This document shows, piece by piece, positions 1 to 8,626 of a DNA stretch of 32,993 nt. Position 1 is the first letter of the stretch, and every line of letters begins with the position of its first letter. The DNA is from Bradyrhizobium monzae (GTDB lineage: Bacteria; Pseudomonadota; Alphaproteobacteria; Rhizobiales; Xanthobacteraceae): assembly GCF_021458635.1 (NCBI RefSeq), contig NZ_JAIRDQ010000022.1, forward strand, positions 1 to 32,993, in the 5' to 3' direction. The notes beneath the pieces are model-generated. The model saw only the letters and a list, made by a program, of their open reading frames with translations. It was not told where the DNA came from and searched no databases. A program made the translations under genes and the position numbers.

Positions 1-420
1 CTAGTCGATAAATTCGATAGCGTGAGGATAAGAAGAGATATTCGTGTAGTGGTGTGTTATTTCCTCGTCCACCCTTATGTTCTTTGTTGCCACAATGCTC
101 GCCCACGCGCCGGATGCTGCATCGGTCCACAGTATTTGTGCATTCGGGTTGAAAGAGTGGTTCACCATCGAGATCAATCCGAAAACAACGTAACCTGTTA
201 GAGGGTCCCCTTTGAGATGCCGATCATGCCGTACGAAGTAGTACTGCAACACGCCGGTACAATCTAGCAGCGTGGCTTGAGTATCATCAAATCCCCACGT
301 TGGAGCGCGCTCAATTACATCACCAACCTTAAAAGGAACATTTGCAAATACGCCACGACCTTTTCGTGGCACAGTTTTGACATACACCGCGTTGCTGCGA
401 TCAAAGACCTTGTCGACCAT
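1..420 (-). CDS. Small SET-domain protein (putative protein-lysine methyltransferase)
   Basis: The product of 139 residues is little more than a SET domain, the fold that transfers methyl groups from S-adenosylmethionine to lysine side chains. Seen in the sequence: a GRGVFA motif near residues 21-26 (SAM-binding start of SET), NHSFNPNA at 87-94 (the NHxxxPN signature) and EEITHHYT at 119-126 (the usual ExIxxxY end). No pre-SET or post-SET cysteines are visible. The start at 420 is chosen because AGAGG lies 9 bases upstream and the SET fold begins right after it; an in-frame ATG at 447 would add nine residues. The stop is at 1-3, so the gene is complete. The substrate is unknown. Small single-domain SET proteins occur scattered in bacteria, and nothing nearby indicates the target. 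Confidence 0.8.
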   Translation of the reverse strand: MVDKVFDRSNAVYVKTVPRKGRGVFANVPFKVGDVIERAPTWGFDDTQATLLDCTGVLQYYFVRHDRHLKGDPLTGYVVFGLISMVNHSFNPNAQILWTDAASGAWASIVATKNIRVDEEITHHYTNISSYPHAIEFID

Positions 421-1350
421 CGTGTGTGCCCTCTTGGTGCTTAGCATTGACCGCTTCTTTCACTGGTCTGTTCGTAAAAGCTGCATTGCTAGCGGGATGC
501 TGAAGGAGCCGTTTGCGGGATGGTTAGAGTGTGATTCCGTACATCTATTTTGTTTCTTTTGGGGTAAGCGATGCGCAGAAGATCGGCGCGCGGAAGGCTT
601 TTTAAGCTATGTGCTGCTGGAGCGGCGCATTCCAGCGGTTCATCCGCCGCGCTCGACCCATACACTATCCGACGAGGCGCTGACTGGACTTTCGCGCAGG
701 CCAGCACATCACTTGATCAGCGATCGGGCGCGCCTTCTCCGGGACAACACTCAAGTCTTTCATTGAACATTCTCGTTAGCCAATACTTCGCTTTCGCGAG
801 TGACTATAGCTCGTCCCCAAACTCCTGATGCCTACCCAGGAAGGCAGCTACCAATCCGGGTGGGTGACTTTGGCCGCATGGGACGTACTTTGGATACAAC
901 ATAGAGCAGCCAACGCATTGCTTGCGGCGTGAACGCACCAATCATCGAATACGATTTGAGTGACCCGGGAACCCAGGTTGTGCTCGCCCTACAGTCAAAA
1001 TGGCCAAGTATGCCGATATACGTCGAGAATTCATTCACCCATAGGGCAGAAACTCCTTTGACCGTGATGATGGGCGCGTTTCGCAAGCCTGTGGCGCTGT
1101 ACTCGATTGGCAAGGTCTCAGCGCTCTATCCGGCGAAGCCGCATTTCCTCGCGCACGGATCGATTCAAGGTTGGACAGCGGCTACAATGGTGCGGGATGC
1201 GCTACTCGGGTCTGACCGATTACTTTGCTCCTACACCCGGACGTACGGGTACGTGTGCGGCCGTTCGACGGGTTACGCAGACTTCGATGAAGAAAGAAGC
1301 GAGACCCGGCAGTGGCCGAGTTTGAATGTGGCTCTGTAACGGAGGAGAGC
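421..1350. other. Gene-poor stretch, no convincing gene
   Basis: Open frames exist on both strands, including a plus-strand frame at about 929-1339, but none shows a recognisable domain, a good ribosome binding site or family-like composition. The stretch is probably eroded intergenic or relic DNA between the SET gene and the DUF2817 gene. Confidence 0.5.
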
Positions 1351-1473
1351 ATGGCCAAGATGGCAATCCTGACCAGATCGGTGACCTCGATAGATGCGGC
1401 AGCGCGATCGATCTGGCGGGCCGTGCAGGACCGCTGCGACGCAGCACTTCAAAGGTTATTTCTGGCTTTGTAG
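1351..1473 (+). CDS. Possible 40-residue small protein
   Basis: A short frame starts with ATG three bases after a very strong GGAGGAG ribosome-binding sequence and ends at TAG 1471-1473. The product is basic and probably helical (Arg- and Ala-rich, with a WRAVQDR segment) and has no membrane segment or known motif. It lies 74 bases before the DUF2817 start on the same strand and could be a leader peptide or small independent gene. The strong binding site is the main evidence; the family is not recognised. Confidence 0.35.
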   Translation: MAKMAILTRSVTSIDAAARSIWRAVQDRCDAALQRLFLAL

Positions 1474-1547
1474 TGACGTCAGCAGGCTATGCAGCCCTGA
1501 CCACTGTACCTACGCAGGTTAATCGCGAAAACTCGATTGGAAAGCCG

Positions 1548-2657
1548 ATGAACGACCCCATTGCCGACTCAGCGAATGAGCATTTCGCATCGAATTATTT
1601 CGAAGCTCGTCAAAGATTTCGAGACTATGTTAGCGAGAGCGCAGTTGGCGAGGCCGCAGCGTATCCATCGCCGGCCCGTGGACTTCTTGGGGAAGAACTC
1701 TCGACCGATGTTGCCTGGTTCGGAGACCGACACGCCCCAAAAGTGGGGGTTATGGTATCCGCTACGCATGGCGTCGAAGGATATTGCGGATCCGCGGCAC
1801 AGCTCGACTGGCTAGCTTGCCGTGCTTACGAGGGGCTCAACTCTGATGAAGCGATGTTGCTGATCCATGCTCTCAATCCTTATGGGTTCGCATGGGATCG
1901 GCGGGTCACGCAAGAAGGCTGCGACCTCAATCGAAACTTTGTCGATTTCACGGCCACCTTACCTCACAATGAAAACTACGACCTACTTGCAGATTGTCTT
2001 GTGCCACGTGAACTGGACGGCCCCCTTTTTGTCGCTGCCGAAACAAAAATAGACCAGTTCCGTACAGCACACGGCGAAATTGCTTTTCGAAAAGCCCGGA
2101 CTGCCGGCCAGTACCGGCATCCCACAGGTATGTTTTTCGGCGGTTTCGGCCCTACTGTTGCACGTCAAACCCTCGAGCGGATCGCGTTGGACTATAGTAT
2201 CGAGTCGTGTCTGTTTGCCTTAGTCGTCGATTATCACACGGGCCTCGGACCTTATGGCTATGGTGAGCTGCAATGCGAGCAGGCATCAGGTGCTTCAGGC
2301 TATAAACGCGCACGCTGCATTTTTGGTCCTTCCGTCACATCGCCGGACGTTGGAACCTCCTCTGCTGTTGTCCTTAATGGTACGCAGGATGACTATTGGC
2401 AGCGGCTTCTCGGCGATCGGCACGTTTATGTTTGCTTGGAGTTCGGAACTTATCCTCCCGAGGCAGCCAGATCAGCATTGCGCGCTGACCATTGGCTTTA
2501 CGCTTATCGACAAGCCGAGATTGAAACAGATATTGGTTATCAAATTCGACGACGCGTGAAGCAGCACTTCTATCCGGAGAGAACTGATTGGAAGGGGATG
2601 ATGCTATACCGCAGTCGCCAGATTCAGCGGCAAATGATGGAAGGCCTACGACGATGA
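1548..2657 (+). CDS. DUF2817 family M14-like zinc carboxypeptidase or deacylase
   Basis: A 369-residue protein of the DUF2817 family, related in fold to M14 zinc carboxypeptidases and aspartoacylase-type deacylases. Seen: the zinc-binding HGVE motif (His74, Glu77), DLNRNF at 126-131 (substrate-carboxylate-binding Asn-Arg as in M14), a third zinc ligand in DYHTGLG (His230) and a late conserved Glu in LEFGTY as candidate catalytic base. All expected metal and catalytic positions are present, so the enzyme is probably active. Length is typical of the family. The ATG at 1548 follows GGAAAG and begins where family members begin; the frame is open further upstream but that part is not protein-like. 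No signal peptide is visible, so it is probably cytosolic. It stands alone; the substrate is unknown (a small peptide or N-acyl amino acid is an inference). Confidence 0.85.
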   Translation: MNDPIADSANEHFASNYFEARQRFRDYVSESAVGEAAAYPSPARGLLGEELSTDVAWFGDRHAPKVGVMVSATHGVEGYCGSAAQLDWLACRAYEGLNSDEAMLLIHALNPYGFAWDRRVTQEGCDLNRNFVDFTATLPHNENYDLLADCLVPRELDGPLFVAAETKIDQFRTAHGEIAFRKARTAGQYRHPTGMFFGGFGPTVARQTLERIALDYSIESCLFALVVDYHTGLGPYGYGELQCEQASGASGYKRARCIFGPSVTSPDVGTSSAVVLNGTQDDYWQRLLGDRHVYVCLEFGTYPPEAARSALRADHWLYAYRQAEIETDIGYQIRRRVKQHFYPERTDWKGMMLYRSRQIQRQMMEGLRR

Positions 2658-2935
2658 AAGCTTGGCGGTTGGTCGGCTTCCAGCGCCCTTGAATCGCGTG
2701 AAGCTCGCTTGACCAAAACCATGGCATCATGAACGCCATTCAGCGCATCGAACGCTGACTGACGCGCCAACTGCTCCGGAAAGACCGCTTGCTTAGCCCT
2801 GCAATCCGGGCTTCCGTCCGGACCCGCAAGAGCCATGTGTTATCGTGAAGCCACGTCCAAAAATGTTTGGTCCGCAGTGAAGAACGCGGACGAGCGCTGA
2901 TTTAGGCGATCTTTTGTGCCGGCACAGATTAGGCA
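2658..2935. other. Intergenic, possibly the far end of the IS481-type relic
   Basis: No supported gene. The decayed IS481-type transposase on the minus strand fades out near 2940, and its terminal inverted repeat could not be located here. Confidence 0.4.
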
Positions 2936-3271
2936 AACATCCGGATAATGACGCGCAAAAGCGCTGCGAGCCATCGCAGGAGCAGGCCAAATTGTAGCCA
3001 GGGGCGCCGATAACAGCGTTGATGAAGGCGGAACGGTGAGCTTCGAGCTGATCGTGTCGGTCGCAATAATAGCGTTGGACAGTCGCTTCCATGATTGCGC
3101 GGTTCATGCGATCGACCTAGCCATTGGTCCAAGGATGTTTGATCTTGGTCAGCCGATGTTCGAGTCTCTTGGCAGCGCATATCGAACATTGGCGTGACGT
3201 ATCTTGCCGTCCGGCCGTCCGCATAGCGCAGTGGCCAGGTGAACTGGATCCCATTCTCGGTGAGAACCGTG
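2936..3271 (-). pseudogene. IS481-type transposase, C-terminal half (decayed, split by IS66 element)
   Basis: The minus strand encodes LTENGIQFTWPLRYADG followed by YVTPMFDMRC, the start of the second half of the rve/DDE integrase core of IS481-family transposases. After a frameshift it continues with KIKHPWTNG, a TAG in place of an expected Gln codon, then VDRMNRAIMEATVQRYY and DRHDQLEAHRSAFINA, before another frameshift. The N-terminal half of the same gene lies beyond the IS66 element at 9142-9707. Joining the halves across one copy of the 8-bp duplication gives an uninterrupted reading of YKLHTVLTENGIQF, which proves that one gene was interrupted. It cannot make transposase now. Confidence 0.85.
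3264..3271. repeat. Left 8-bp target-site duplication of the IS66 element
   Basis: GAACCGTG immediately precedes the GTAAGCG terminus and recurs exactly at 9134-9141 after the CGCTTAC terminus. Eight bases is the usual duplication length for IS66 elements. Confidence 0.92.
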
Positions 3272-3284
3272 GTAAGCGTCGTTC

Positions 3285-4805
3285 TCAGGCCACGGCTTTG
3301 AGGGATTGCGCGCGATAGGCCCAGGGAAGAAGCTGGTCGAGTTCGCGGTTTGGGTGACCATTGACGATCCTCGTCAATACGTCGGTGAGATAGGCGAGCG
3401 GATCGACGTCGTTGATCTTGCAGGTCTCGACTAAGGACGCGATGACCGCCCAATGTTCGGCACCACCGTCGGACCCGGCAAAGAGCGCGTTCTTGCGACT
3501 GAGCTTGATGCCACGGATCGAGCGTTCGACCGTGTTGTTGTCGAGTTCGATGCGGCCATCATCGATGAAGCGCGTCAGCCCCTGCCAGCGCGAGAGAGCG
3601 TAGCGGATGGCGACGGCGAGCTTGATCTTTTGGCTGATGAGAGCCAGCTTGGCGCGTAGCCAGGCCTCGAAGGCATCGGCCAGCGGGCGGCTTTTCTGCT
3701 GACGCACAAGACGGCGCTCCTCCGGGCTGCGGCCGCGGATCTCCTTCTCGACCGCGTAGAATGCGGCAATGTGCTTCAGCGCCTCGCTGGCGATCGGAGC
3801 GGGACCGGCGACCGCGAGTTCGTAGAAGTTGCGCCGCATGTGTACCCAGCAGAATGCGAGCTCGACCTCGCCGCGATCGGCAAGCTTTGGGTAAGCATTG
3901 TAACCATCGACCTGCAGGACGCCCTTGAAGCCGGCAAGATGGTTGAACAGCCGCTCGGCTTTGCGGTCGGGTGCGTAGACGTAGGCTATTCCAGGCGGAT
4001 CGAGACCGCCCCAGGGCCTGTCATCGGCGGCATAGGCCCAAAGCTGGCCAGTCTTGGTACTCCCTCGACCAGGATCGAGCACCGGTACTGTCGTCTCGTC
4101 GGCAAACAGCTTGGACCTCGCGCGAAGCGCCGAGAGAAGGTGCTCATGCAGCGGACGGAGATGGAAGGCCGCATGCCCGACCCAGTCCGCGAGCGTCGAC
4201 CGGTCGAGATGGATGCCTTGGCGGGCATAGATCTGGGCCTGCCGATACAGCGGCAGATGATCGGCATATTTAGACACCAGCACCTGGGCAACGGTTGCCT
4301 CGGTCGGCAGACCGCCTTCGATCAGCCGGGCTGGAGCTTCAGCCTGCCTGACGCCGTCTTCACAGGCGCGACAGGCGTATTTGGGACGCCGGGTGAGGAG
4401 AACACGGAACTGGGCCGGGATCATGTCGAGCCGCTCGCTCCGATCCTCGCCGATCTGGTGCAGGTCGCCCTTGCAGCAGGGACAGGTCTTGGCGTCGAGG
4501 TCGACTACGACCTCGATCCGCGGCAGATGCGCCGGTAGTGCTCCGCGATTGTGGCGGCGCTTGCGAGCCCGCTCCGCCCGGCCTTCCGGAGCTGTCTCGT
4601 CTTGGCTGGCTTCCGTACAGGCCGTAACCTGTTGGACGTCCTCGAGACCGAGCAGCATCTGCTCCTCGGGAAGCGACTCTGCCTTCCGGCCAAAGCGATG
4701 ACGCTGCAGCTCCTTGATGATCTGGCGCAGCCGCTCGCTCTCGTGCCGCTCGGCAAGCAGCATCGCCTTCAGCGTCTCGGGATCATCAGGAAGGTTATCG
4801 CTCAC
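3285..4805 (-). CDS. tnpC: IS66 family transposase TnpC
   Basis: A full-length 506-residue IS66 transposase. Seen in order: an N-terminal leucine-rich helical segment (RLRQIIKELQRHRFGRKAE), an acidic and then Arg-rich linker, a zinc-finger-like CPCCKGDLHQIGED with a further CRAC pair, the DDE catalytic core with LFADETTVPVLDPG and QVDGYNAYPKL (acidic catalytic residues) and ELDNNTVERSIRGIKLSRKNALFAGSD carrying the last Glu, and the short IS66 C-terminal tail ending near the left terminus. The start is GTG at 4805, where family members begin. The stop lies only 13 bases inside the left end of the element. It catalyses cut and strand transfer of the IS ends. It appears undamaged. Confidence 0.95.
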   Translation of the reverse strand: MSDNLPDDPETLKAMLLAERHESERLRQIIKELQRHRFGRKAESLPEEQMLLGLEDVQQVTACTEASQDETAPEGRAERARKRRHNRGALPAHLPRIEVVVDLDAKTCPCCKGDLHQIGEDRSERLDMIPAQFRVLLTRRPKYACRACEDGVRQAEAPARLIEGGLPTEATVAQVLVSKYADHLPLYRQAQIYARQGIHLDRSTLADWVGHAAFHLRPLHEHLLSALRARSKLFADETTVPVLDPGRGSTKTGQLWAYAADDRPWGGLDPPGIAYVYAPDRKAERLFNHLAGFKGVLQVDGYNAYPKLADRGEVELAFCWVHMRRNFYELAVAGPAPIASEALKHIAAFYAVEKEIRGRSPEERRLVRQQKSRPLADAFEAWLRAKLALISQKIKLAVAIRYALSRWQGLTRFIDDGRIELDNNTVERSIRGIKLSRKNALFAGSDGGAEHWAVIASLVETCKINDVDPLAYLTDVLTRIVNGHPNRELDQLLPWAYRAQSLKAVA

Positions 4806-4885
4806 AGGCCAATCAGAGCATGTTCGCGCCCACCTGGCGACGTGCTCGATGCCCCTGATTCACTTCGCCGCAGCGCGGCCCACAA

Positions 4886-5038
4886 TTATCCGGCTTGCGT
4901 CGGGACGATCGTCTCCCGTGCCTCGTGGACACGCCGCCAATCAAGCCCTTCGAGCAGCGCCGACAATTCCGCCGCGGACAGACGCATCACACCATCCTCG
5001 ATCTTCGGCCAGCGGAAGACGCCGTCCTCGAGCCGCTT
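4886..5038 (-). pseudogene. tnpB: IS66 TnpB, C-terminal fragment
   Basis: This stretch encodes KRLEDGVFRWPKIEDG and the usual ending ALLEGLDWRRVHEAR, the C-terminal half of the IS66 accessory protein TnpB (Orf2). It is cut off from its N-terminal half (8423-8626) by the serine-recombinase element. Placing the two halves together over a shared AA dinucleotide restores a continuous TnpB of about 118 residues, the normal length. Confidence 0.92.
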
Positions 5039-5085
5039 GTAACTCAGTTGGAATTGCAAGCGGTTCATCAGTCCCGTTGCAGCTT

Positions 5086-5409
5086 GTGACGGTGACCCAT
5101 CCCTTTCATCCGTATTCCGGTCAGAGAGGTGCCTGCGCTGGGAGGCGTGGCAACCGAGCGGGCAAGCTGTTGCTGCTGCGCTTTGACGATGGCCGAATTT
5201 GCTCTGTTCCGCCGCAATGGACCGATGCAGCAGGCCCCGATCTCGAGGGTGGGCGCGCACTGTGCAGTCTCGCCGATCTACTGGCTCTCAGCGGCCTTGT
5301 AGAGCGCCTCATGTTGCAAGGCAGGTGTGTGACGCCGAAAAGCTGTAAAGTAAATTTTGCCGGAAATGTAAGAGAAATAACGCCGCAAAGCCCATGGACG
5401 CTTCGCTGA
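5086..5409 (+). CDS. DUF5372 family protein of the serine-recombinase element
   Basis: A protein of about 107 residues whose first 80 match what I recall of DUF5372: VTHPFHPYSGQ at the N-terminus, a central LLLRFDDGRICSVPPQWTD strand-rich segment, and a GRALCSLADLLALSGLV helix. Small proteins of this family are often found beside large serine recombinases in Rhizobiales transposons; their role is unknown, and DNA binding or recombination directionality is only a guess. The GTG at 5086 is chosen because the conserved part begins there; the upstream frame belongs to tnpB DNA on the other strand. The tail after residue 85 looks less conserved and may be a read-through extension. It is separated by about 118 bases from the next gene on the same strand. 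Confidence 0.65.
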   Translation: MTVTHPFHPYSGQRGACAGRRGNRAGKLLLLRFDDGRICSVPPQWTDAAGPDLEGGRALCSLADLLALSGLVERLMLQGRCVTPKSCKVNFAGNVREITPQSPWTLR

Positions 5410-5527
5410 ATGTTGCTTATTTATAGATCAAATACACCATTAGGCGGCAGCGTGGTGCTTGACGATTTAGTCTTTTGCGGCATATTAATAGTTACGTTTA
5501 TTGAGTCGACCTTGGAGAGCGACACAG

Positions 5528-5992
5528 GTGTCGGACGGCGTCAAACACAAGCGATCGAAGGTCAGCGCTCTGGCGGCGGATGGGATGCTCAATCCGGCTC
5601 CGGAGAAAGTCGGCGACCCGAAATTCCAGGAGAACGACTTCTTCGACCCGCGAGACATCGTGCAAGTGAAGTACGAAATGCTGCGGCGCGTATCGGTCGA
5701 CAAAATGTCGGTAACGGAGGTGTCCGACGAATATGGCGTCTCTCGGCCAACTTTCTACCAGGCCAAAGCGGACTTCGAGGACGCGGGTCTGGCCGGTCTG
5801 GTGCCCAGGAAACGCGGACCGCGCGGGCCACACAAGATCCAAGGCGACGTACTGGCCTTCCTCAAGGCACAGGTGGAGCCCGGCGAACCCATTCGGGCGC
5901 GCGCACTGGCAAACCAGCTTCGGACCGAGTTCGGCCTCGATATCCATCCCAGAACAATCGAACGTGCGCTCGGCGTAAAAAAAACAGCGTGA
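5528..5992 (+). CDS. Helix-turn-helix protein of the serine-recombinase element
   Basis: A basic protein of about 154 residues. Residues around 45-95 form a transposase-style helix-turn-helix (KMSVTEVSDEYGVSRPTFYQ), followed by a Gly/Arg/Pro linker (LVPRKRGPRGPHK) and a second helical HTH-like region (IRARALANQLRTEFGLDIHPRTIERAL). This double-HTH layout resembles the DNA-binding half of IS481/IS630-type transposases without a catalytic domain. It probably binds element ends or regulates the recombinase. The GTG start at 5528 has GGAG ten bases upstream; a TTG at 5501 is an alternative. Its stop overlaps the next gene's GTG (GTGA), so translation is probably coupled. Confidence 0.75.
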   Translation: MSDGVKHKRSKVSALAADGMLNPAPEKVGDPKFQENDFFDPRDIVQVKYEMLRRVSVDKMSVTEVSDEYGVSRPTFYQAKADFEDAGLAGLVPRKRGPRGPHKIQGDVLAFLKAQVEPGEPIRARALANQLRTEFGLDIHPRTIERALGVKKTA

Positions 5993-6297
5993 CCAATCGT
6001 GGCCCGGGACCGCATTGCACGATGTCGTCCAACGCCACCGAACAATACGAAATACTGCGCGCAGCCGCGCTCGGCGCCGTTTTGCCGCCGGAGGCGCGCA
6101 GCGGCCTTACCATCCTTCTACACCGCGGCATGTGGGCGTGGACGCGTGCGATTTTGCGTGAGCCTTGTCGGCGCCAACCCATTGCCGTGCCGCTGAGGGC
6201 TGGCCTGCCCATCGCGGACGAAACTTCCGAGCGACACACAATCATCCACTTGCTCGCCGCCATCGTGATGGCGACCCCTGAACGGAAAACAGCATGA
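5989..6297 (+). CDS. Small protein between HTH gene and recombinase
   Basis: A protein of about 102 residues, or 91 if it starts at the ATG at 6022. The GTG at 5989 overlaps the preceding stop as GTGA, and the stop overlaps the recombinase ATG as ATGA, so it sits inside a tightly coupled operon. Visible features: an Arg- and Ala-rich helical region with SGLTILLHRGMWAWTRAIL in the middle and a C-terminal hydrophobic stretch HTIIHLLAAIVMA. No catalytic motif is seen. Its conserved position suggests an accessory role in transposition; the family is not recognised. Confidence 0.65.
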   Translation: MTNRGPGPHCTMSSNATEQYEILRAAALGAVLPPEARSGLTILLHRGMWAWTRAILREPCRRQPIAVPLRAGLPIADETSERHTIIHLLAAIVMATPERKTA

Positions 6298-8410
6298 ACG
6301 AAAAGCTCAAAGTCCAATCGCATCATCTCGAGCGGAGCGCCTATCTCTACATCCGGCAGTCGTCGATGCGACAGGTCATGGAAAACGTCGAAAGCACCAA
6401 GCGTCAATACGATCTTCGCGGTCGCGCGATCGGACTTGGATGGCGAGACGACCAGATCATCGTCATCGACAGCGACCAGGGCGTATCCGGCGCATCTGCG
6501 TCATGGCGCGAAGGCTTCCAGCACTTGGTGTCCGATGTCGGCATGGGGCGCGCGGGGATCGTCATGGGGCTGGAGGTATCCCGCCTCGCCAGAAACAATG
6601 CAGACTGGCACCGACTGCTAGAGATATGCGCCTTGGCTGACACGCTTATCCTCGATGAAGACGGCGTGTACGACCCGGCCAACTTCAATGACCGCCTGTT
6701 GCTCGGGCTCAAGGGCACGATGAGCGAAGCTGAACTGCATGTTATCAAGGCCCGATTACGCGGCGGCATCCTCAACAAGGTGCGTCGTGGTGAATATCGT
6801 TGCCCTCTGCCGACCGGCTTTATCTATGATGAGATTGGCGATGTCGTTCTCGATCCGGACGCTCAGATCCCGGAGATGATCTCCCACTTCTTCGAGACGT
6901 TCTCGCGGGTCGGGTCGGCTACGCAGACCGTCAAGACGTTCACCAGGGAAGGTCTGCTCTTCCCCTCACGTCTGCGCAACGGCAAACAAGTGGTCTTCCA
7001 ACAGCTGACCACATCGACCGCCATGCGCATGCTGCACAATCCTCGTTACGCGGGTGTCTATGCCTATGGCCAGCGCCTTTACCGCCGGACCGTCGATGGA
7101 AAGAAACAGCTCCGCAAACGGGACCCCAAGGAATGGCTCGCCTGCATTCCGGACGCCCATCCCGGCTATATCAGCTGGGAGCAGTTCCAGCACAACCTCA
7201 AGGTACTCGAGGCCAATGGCCAAGGTTATCAAGCCGTCCGCGCTTCGCCACCGCGCGAAGGCGCGGCTTTACTACAAGGGCGTGTCATATGCGGGCGTTG
7301 CGGCAGTCATATGAGCGCCCGTTACGCGGCCCGACGCGGCCAGGTGGACACCTGGTATGTCTGTCACCGCGCTTACGCCTCTCGCGGCGAACCCCACTGT
7401 CAGTCGATCGCAGGCTGGCCTGTCGACGAAGCGGTCGGCGAATTGATCGCCGCCGAAATGACGCCTGCCGCCGTGGAGTTAGCATTGGAGATCCGAAAAG
7501 AGATCGAAGCGCGTCATGACGAAGCGGACAAACTCCGGCTCCGTGCCGTCGAACGTGCCCAGATCGATGCCGATCTTGCACAGCGGCGGTTCATGCTGGT
7601 TGATCCGAACAACCGCCTGGTTGCCGACACTCTTGAACGCGAATGGAACGAAAAACTGCGCGTGCTGGCTGATGTGCGAGAAGAAAGAGAACGTGCTCTG
7701 TGCGAAGATCGGGTGACGCTCGACGATGCGATCCGGGATCGATTGATCGCCATGACGGCCGACTTCAGAACAGTCTGGTGTGATCGGACCTTGCCGAACC
7801 GCGAACGCAAGCGGCTCCTTGCCTATCTCGTCGAAGACGTCACCTTGCTCAAGTTCCCGGCCGAGGGAGAGACCCGGATCCACATCCGCTTCAAAGGCGG
7901 AAAGACCGAAACATTGACCACTCAGAACCCAAAATCCTCCGCACAACAGGTAAAGACCCGCCCGAGGTGGTCGAACTGGTCGACAAGCTTCTCGACGATC
8001 ATATCTGCGCCGAAATCGCTGACATCCTGAATGACCGAGGGATCCGCCCCGGCGGCTCAGCACGCCGTGCTAAAGCCGACGCGAAGTTCACCGATTTGCG
8101 GGTCATCTATCTTGTTAAACAATATGCTCTGCGCTCTCGCTATGATCGGCTGCGCGAACGGGGGATGCTGACAAAAGCGGAGGCCTGCGCCAAACTCGGC
8201 ATCACCGAAAGTACCCTGGTCAGATGGGCGAAATACGGCATCGTGAAAAGACATGCCTACAATGGCTATATCAGCCTCTATGAACCGCCAGGACCGCACG
8301 TTCCGGCCAAGCAATGCAGCCGATGGAATCAGCTTGCCCACCGCGCTGAGATCATTCATCAGCTCAACTCTTCAAAATGCACCGATCCCAAAGAAAGGGC
8401 TGTAGTATGA
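6294..8410 (+). pseudogene. Large serine recombinase (frameshifted)
   Basis: A serine site-specific recombinase of about 705 residues if the frameshift is repaired. Seen: the resolvase-type catalytic domain with YIRQSS (nucleophile Ser near 23), DQGVSG and GLEVSRLARNN; a recombinase domain with GEYRCPLPTGF and RYAGVYAYG; a zinc beta-ribbon with GRVICGRCGSHM and later YVCHRAYASRGEPHC; a coiled-coil region; and a C-terminal HTH-like segment TKAEACAKLGITESTLVRWAKYG. The frame breaks at about 7958-7967, where CGCCCGAGGTGG lacks one base relative to a natural reading RPEVVELVDKLLDDH. The part after 7967 is in another frame to 8410. Without repair the product ends at 8030, keeping the catalytic domain and most of the ribbon but losing the C-terminal HTH. 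It drove insertion of the element; activity today is doubtful. Confidence 0.9.
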
Positions 8411-8422
8411 AGCCAATTAGTT

Positions 8423-8626
8423 GGCGAACAGGCACAAACCTGTCCCGTCCCAGAAGATCAACTTGATCCGGTCCGCCCGCTTAGCACGGAACACATAAAC
8501 AGCACCTGAGAACGGATCGGCTTTCATGTGCTCGCGCACCAACATGGCAAGCCCCTCCATTCCCTTGCGGAAGTCGACCGGCTTGGTCGCTACCATCACC
8601 CGGACAGTTCCGGACGGGCCAATCAC
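8423..8626 (-). pseudogene. tnpB: IS66 TnpB, N-terminal fragment
   Basis: The fragment encodes MIGPSGTVRVMVATKPVDFR, followed by the FSGAVYVFRAKRADRIKLIF and WDGTGLCLFA segments of IS66 TnpB. The natural continuation KRLEDG lies at 4886-5038 beyond the inserted serine-recombinase element; inside the insert the frame meets a TAA within two codons. It overlaps the tnpA stop by 4 bases, as is usual in IS66 elements. Confidence 0.93.

Larger units (their letters stand above)
5039..8422 (+). mobile_element. Serine-recombinase transposon inserted in tnpB
   Basis: About 3384 bp splits tnpB. The sequence reads CCGC-TT-GTAACTCAG at the left junction (TT at 5037-5038) and CAATTAG-TT-GGCGAAC at the right (TT at 8421-8422). 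Deleting everything between, with one TT kept, restores the LFAKRLEDG reading of tnpB. A shared dinucleotide with no longer duplication is what large serine recombinases leave when they cross over at a 2-bp core. All cargo lies on the plus strand: a DUF5372 gene, an HTH gene, a small gene and the recombinase gene. The last three are translationally coupled through GTGA and ATGA overlaps. No long terminal inverted repeats were seen. The recombinase carries a frameshift, so this copy is probably immobile. Confidence 0.85.

Noticed and set aside
929..1339. Open plus-strand frame of 136 codons
   Set aside because: No good ribosome binding site, no recognisable motif, and an equally plausible frame on the opposite strand; not supported as a gene.
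3771..4538. Plus-strand open frame of 255 codons inside the IS66 element
   Set aside because: Antisense shadow of tnpC with no motif.
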